From Deltaproteobacteria bacterium (GTDB lineage Bacteria; Myxococcota; UBA796; SXON01): a stretch of 8,700 bases of DNA. The DNA lies in the NCBI GenBank assembly GCA_947483545.1, contig CANKNP010000227.1:1-8700 (forward strand). The letters are read 5' to 3'. Below are positions 5,698 through 8,700 of this stretch, piece after piece. Position 1 is the stretch's first letter, and each line of letters opens with the position of its first letter. A program made the translations under genes and the position numbers. The notes under the pieces are model-generated. The model saw only the letters and a program-made list of their open reading frames with translations, was not told where the DNA came from and made no database searches.

Positions 5698-8175
5698 ATG
5701 CGTGCAGTTGTCGCTCTGATCCTGGTGCTCGGCCTCTCCGTTGCGGAGGCCAAGGGGGCGTCTCGGAGGGAGGAGCGGGCGGTGGAGGCGGTGGAGGTGG
5801 AGCTGGAGGAGGCGAGGTTGACGATCGGGGCGCAGCGCGTGGAGGCGTACGGCGCGGCTGCGGACAACATTGCGGCGGTGCTGGCGGCGTGGCCGGAGAC
5901 CCGTTCGCGGAGGGACTTGGAGTTGCAGTACGCGGAGGCGCTCGGGCAGGCCAGCCGGGATGCGGAGGCGGCGGAGGCCTGGATGGTGGTGGCGACGACG
6001 GGGGATCCCGCCGGAGCGGAGGAGGCGCGGCGGAATCGACTTGCGTGCTTGATCCAGGTCATGAAGGAGGCGATCGACCCGACGACGGGGCGCGAGGTGG
6101 GGATAGCCGTGGAGAGCGTCCGGACCACGCCGTTCGGACGGCAGGTCACCGTGTACCAGATGTCGGACGCACAGCGGGTGCTGATCGCGGAGATCGAGGC
6201 GTGGGAGGCGGAGCCCCATGCGGAGCCCTACGGTGGCACGGTCACCCGACTGCCCTCCATCGCCGGAGCGTTGTTTCACCGCCTCGGTCGGTATGAGGAG
6301 GCCCGGGTATGGTGGCGTCGCGCGCTGATCGGGAAGATCTGGTGGCTGCCTGCGATGCCACTCCTTGAGGGCTATGCGGCGGAGGGGGATCTGGAGGGAC
6401 TTCGGCGCGCCGGGGACGAGTTGACGGCCCAATCGGACGCGGCGGACGGTGGACGCAGGGGCTCGCCCCTGCGCGTGGAGTACGCCACCTTCATCCGCGA
6501 CAGAGATCCGGCGGCGGCACTTATAGAATACCTGGCGTTCATCGAAGATCACCCTGATGATCCCCGCATGATTCAGGTGGTCTTGTTCGCCGCCGCCTTG
6601 CAACCAGATCCGGCGACGAAGATCGAGACCCTGCGGAGCTTCGTGACCCGGTACCCGGCGAGCTCAAGCACCCCCGGGCTGAACCTGCGGCTCGGGGGCC
6701 TGCTGGCCCAAGCCGGCGATTACGCTGGCGCTATCGATACGTTCGCGCGGATCTACCAGGTGGCGCCGAGCTTGTCGGAGGCGTCCATGGCGATGGAGCT
6801 CGAAGCGCTGCTCCGCGCGGCAACGGGCGATCACGCGGGGGCAGCAAATGTCTGGGAGCAGTACGCACGTGCCTGGCCGCACGCGGGCGAGAAAGCGGCG
6901 CGCGCGGGGGAGGCGTGGCAGCGGGTCGGGGACAGAGCGGCGCTGACCTACTACCTGGCCGCGCCCGTGCCCCCTCGCGCGAATGAAGCCATCGCCATGC
7001 TTGTCGCTCGCGCAGAGGTGCAGACACGGCTGAAGGACAAGGCGGCCGCGGATAGTTGGGCCGCGGCCGAGCGGCGGTTTGACGAGGCGGTGGTGGCGAA
7101 GGAGGCGGTGGGCGAACGTGTACGGGGGGCGCTGGCGGAGCACGCGCTGATCGGGTTGCGGGCGCAGCTTGTCGCGCTGCGGGCGCTAAAGTTCGGGCGG
7201 GACGTCGAGCTCCTGACCCACCGAGCCCCCGAGCCCGTGGCGGCGATCCAGGCGGAGGTAGTGCGGATCACCGCTCGATACGTTGAGCTGAACTCAGCGC
7301 TCGACGCGCTCACGTTGCAGGGGGAGGCGTACCTGGCCGTGGCCGAGTTCGCCCAGGGCCTGCGGTGGCCCGAGGAGTCCAGAGCGGAGGATCCGGAGAT
7401 GGTCCACAGTCTCATCGACGAGCAGTTCGTCCTGCCGTTCACGGATCGCGCCCGGCAGGTGTTCGAGCAGGTCTTGCACAAGGCGCGGGACGAGCGACGT
7501 TGGCCGCACGCGGCGGATCGTGCGCTCGCGCATCTCCAGGATCTGTCGCCGCCCCAGTTCCCCCGCACGCCCGCGGAGTCTGGCCCACGCACAACCGCCA
7601 TTCCAGGTCCCCCCTCCCGCGCCCAAACCGCCGCTGCCGCCCTCGACGACGGCGACCTGGACCTGGCCACCTTCCTGACCTCGCCCGCCCTCGATTCCGC
7701 CGTGAGCGAGGGCCCCGGGATCGACGCCGTCCGCGGCGCGCTGGCCCTCCGTCAGGGCGACCGACGCGCTGGGTTGGCGCTGCTCCAGAGCGCGCCGGGC
7801 GATCCGCCCTCCCTGCGACAACTCGGAGCCTACTACCTTCAGAACCACGATTTCTCTGGCGCGCAACGCGCCTACGCCGCCGCCATCGACAAGCTCCCCA
7901 ACGACCCCGACCTCCACCTCGGCCTCGGCATCGCGGAGCGCAACCTCGGCAACTTCGACTCCGCTCGCCAGGCGTACCAGCGCGCCGCCACCCTCGACCC
8001 CAACTGGCCCGCGCCCTGGCGCAACCTCGCGATCCTCGAAGCCGGCTACCTCCACAACTTCGACGCCGCCGCCGTCGCCCTCGGACGATACCGTGCCGCC
8101 GGCGGGACCGAGTCGCTCGACGAATGGGTCCAGGAGATGCGCTACAGGGCCGAGGAACGCCGCCGCCCGGATTGA
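5698..8175 (+). CDS. Secreted tetratricopeptide repeat (TPR) envelope protein
   Basis: An 825-residue protein with an N-terminal signal peptide: MR, hydrophobic core AVVALILVLGLSV, and a likely cleavage site after AEA (residue 18). There is no lipobox Cys, so it should be periplasmic. The mature part is almost all helical and Ala/Glu/Arg-rich. TPR-like pairs appear around residues 182-225 (LFHRLGRYEEARVWWRRAL), 320-360 (LGGLLAQAGDYAGAIDTFAR) and clearly at the C-terminus (about 704-803: LGAYYLQNHDFSGAQRAYAA, LGLGIAERNLGNFDSARQAY, NFDAAAVALGRYRAAGG). A Pro/Ala-rich linker near 618-645 precedes the final repeats. The block ending ADRALAHLQDLSPPQFP, followed by paired TPRs, resembles large TPR proteins of Myxococcota, some tied to gliding motility or Tol-like machines; that link is from memory. 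ATG 5698 is chosen because the signal peptide begins there, though the G-rich site GGGGGA touches the ATG. The next gene follows after one base. TPRs imply a scaffold role; partners are unknown. Confidence 0.75.
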   Translation: MRAVVALILVLGLSVAEAKGASRREERAVEAVEVELEEARLTIGAQRVEAYGAAADNIAAVLAAWPETRSRRDLELQYAEALGQASRDAEAAEAWMVVATTGDPAGAEEARRNRLACLIQVMKEAIDPTTGREVGIAVESVRTTPFGRQVTVYQMSDAQRVLIAEIEAWEAEPHAEPYGGTVTRLPSIAGALFHRLGRYEEARVWWRRALIGKIWWLPAMPLLEGYAAEGDLEGLRRAGDELTAQSDAADGGRRGSPLRVEYATFIRDRDPAAALIEYLAFIEDHPDDPRMIQVVLFAAALQPDPATKIETLRSFVTRYPASSSTPGLNLRLGGLLAQAGDYAGAIDTFARIYQVAPSLSEASMAMELEALLRAATGDHAGAANVWEQYARAWPHAGEKAARAGEAWQRVGDRAALTYYLAAPVPPRANEAIAMLVARAEVQTRLKDKAAADSWAAAERRFDEAVVAKEAVGERVRGALAEHALIGLRAQLVALRALKFGRDVELLTHRAPEPVAAIQAEVVRITARYVELNSALDALTLQGEAYLAVAEFAQGLRWPEESRAEDPEMVHSLIDEQFVLPFTDRARQVFEQVLHKARDERRWPHAADRALAHLQDLSPPQFPRTPAESGPRTTAIPGPPSRAQTAAAALDDGDLDLATFLTSPALDSAVSEGPGIDAVRGALALRQGDRRAGLALLQSAPGDPPSLRQLGAYYLQNHDFSGAQRAYAAAIDKLPNDPDLHLGLGIAERNLGNFDSARQAYQRAATLDPNWPAPWRNLAILEAGYLHNFDAAAVALGRYRAAGGTESLDEWVQEMRYRAEERRRPD

Positions 8176-8176
8176 C

Positions 8177-8563
8177 ATGCCTCACACCTTCCCCTTCCGC
8201 ATCTACTACGAGGACACCGACCACTCCGGCCTCGTCTACCACGCCAACTACTTGAAGTTCTTCGAGCGCGCCCGCGAGCACGTGCTGGGCGCCGACGAGC
8301 TGGTCCGCATGTACCGCGAGGACGGCCTCGGCTTCGTCGTGTACAAGGCCGAGCTCTCGTTCCGCGAAGGCGCGAAGTTCGGCGACGTCCTGGAGGTCCG
8401 CACGACCGTACAGGTCGAGAGCGAGTACCGGGCGATCTTCCACCAAGCGGTCTGGCGGCCCGACGGGGCGCGGGCCATGGTCGACGGCACAGTCCAACTT
8501 GTCTGTGTGAACCGGGAGAACAAGCTCGTCAAGCTGCCGGCGGCGGTGGGGCAGCGGGGGTAA
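8177..8563 (+). CDS. ybgC: YbgC-type acyl-CoA thioesterase (hotdog fold)
   Basis: A 128-residue hotdog-fold thioesterase of the 4-hydroxybenzoyl-CoA thioesterase/YbgC family, normal length. The N-terminal signature FRIYYEDTDHSGLVYHANYL with following KFFERARE contains Asp15 and His22, matching the catalytic Asp and the conserved His of E. coli YbgC. Further family features are GFVVYKAELSFREGAKFGDVLEV and the strand ending in VDGTVQLVCVN. It hydrolyses acyl-CoA thioesters in the cytoplasm; in many proteobacteria ybgC is the first gene of tol-pal and has been linked to phospholipid metabolism. ATG 8177 follows the TPR stop (TGA 8173-8175) after one base, without a strong ribosome binding site, so translational coupling is likely. 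The stop TAA (8561-8563) is followed by tandem repeats rather than a closely spaced tolQ, so membership in a tol operon is unproven. Confidence 0.88.
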   Translation: MPHTFPFRIYYEDTDHSGLVYHANYLKFFERAREHVLGADELVRMYREDGLGFVVYKAELSFREGAKFGDVLEVRTTVQVESEYRAIFHQAVWRPDGARAMVDGTVQLVCVNRENKLVKLPAAVGQRG

Positions 8564-8583
8564 GAAGCGGGCGGGATCGTCGC

Positions 8584-8672
8584 GGGAGGCCCTCCCGATC
8601 CGGCGTTCTGCAACGAAAGGGAGGCCCTCCCGATCCGGCATTCTGCAACGAAAGGGAGGCCCTCCCGATCGG
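8584..8672 (+). repeat. 35-bp tandem repeats with embedded palindrome
   Basis: Copy 1 (8584-8618) and copy 2 (8619-8653) are 35-base units differing at one base (G/A in GGCRTTCTGC); copy 3 starts at 8654 and matches for 17 bases (GGGAGGCCCTCCCGATC) before diverging, though it later shares ACGAAA. Each unit begins with GGGAGGCCCTCCC, a perfect six-base stem around one C, and ends GCAACGAAA. They begin 20 bases after the ybgC stop. They could act as stacked terminators or protein-binding sites, or be a minisatellite. Just after, CCGGTACCGG (8677-8686) is another perfect palindrome. Confidence 0.75.
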
Positions 8673-8700
8673 TCATCCGGTACCGGTACGAAAATTGTCA

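Noticed and set aside
5542..6603. Upstream extension of the leftward phosphatase frame
   Set aside because: The frame is open, but the sequence is Arg/Pro-rich antisense of the TPR gene; the RHG domain begins exactly at ATG 5541.
8584..8672. CRISPR array
   Set aside because: The units are contiguous and nearly identical over all 35 bases, leaving no variable spacers; only two full copies exist and no cas gene is present.
7294..8676. Long leftward frames across the TPR and ybgC genes
   Set aside because: Compositional antisense frames; ybgC and the TPR repeats on the plus strand are clear, and the REGLPFVAE-type peptides come only from the 35-bp repeats.

Overview
The window is high-GC bacterial DNA with tightly packed genes, Shine-Dalgarno starts and GTG as an alternative start. 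The large secreted TPR protein with a two-repeat C-terminus recalls envelope TPR proteins of Myxococcota (former deltaproteobacteria). That taxonomic guess is inference; no rRNA or marker gene is present.

Left part (1-2114) is an accessory region with visible decay. It starts with the first 14 codons of a leftward gene behind a perfect 10-bp inverted repeat (51-73), a likely operator. Next is a type II toxin-antitoxin pair: an intact DUF433 antitoxin (191-427) overlapping a DUF5615 PIN-like toxin (424-779) that carries a one-base frameshift. Convergent to it is a leftward gene (2114-804) for a lysozyme/N-acetylmuramidase-like protein. It has a good ribosome binding site and natural-looking sequence throughout, but its frame contains two internal TAG codons.

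Centre (2172-5541): a complete NodU/CmcH-type O-carbamoyltransferase is transcribed rightward, divergent from the muramidase-like gene. It converges on a leftward two-gene unit, a histidine (RHG) phosphatase followed by a FabG-type 3-oxoacyl-ACP reductase. The convergent gap holds two copies of a REP-like hairpin element in head-to-head orientation.

Right part (5698-8700): a rightward gene for an exported 825-residue TPR protein is followed one base later by a YbgC-type acyl-CoA thioesterase. Since ybgC often heads tol-pal operons, an envelope-maintenance unit may lie here, but the window ends before any tol gene. After ybgC come 35-bp tandem repeats, each containing the palindrome GGGAGGCCCTCCC.

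I see no tRNA, rRNA, CRISPR array, insertion sequence or phage structural gene. I did not find a clearly new multi-gene system. The most unusual item is the muramidase-like gene with two internal amber codons beside a frameshifted toxin.
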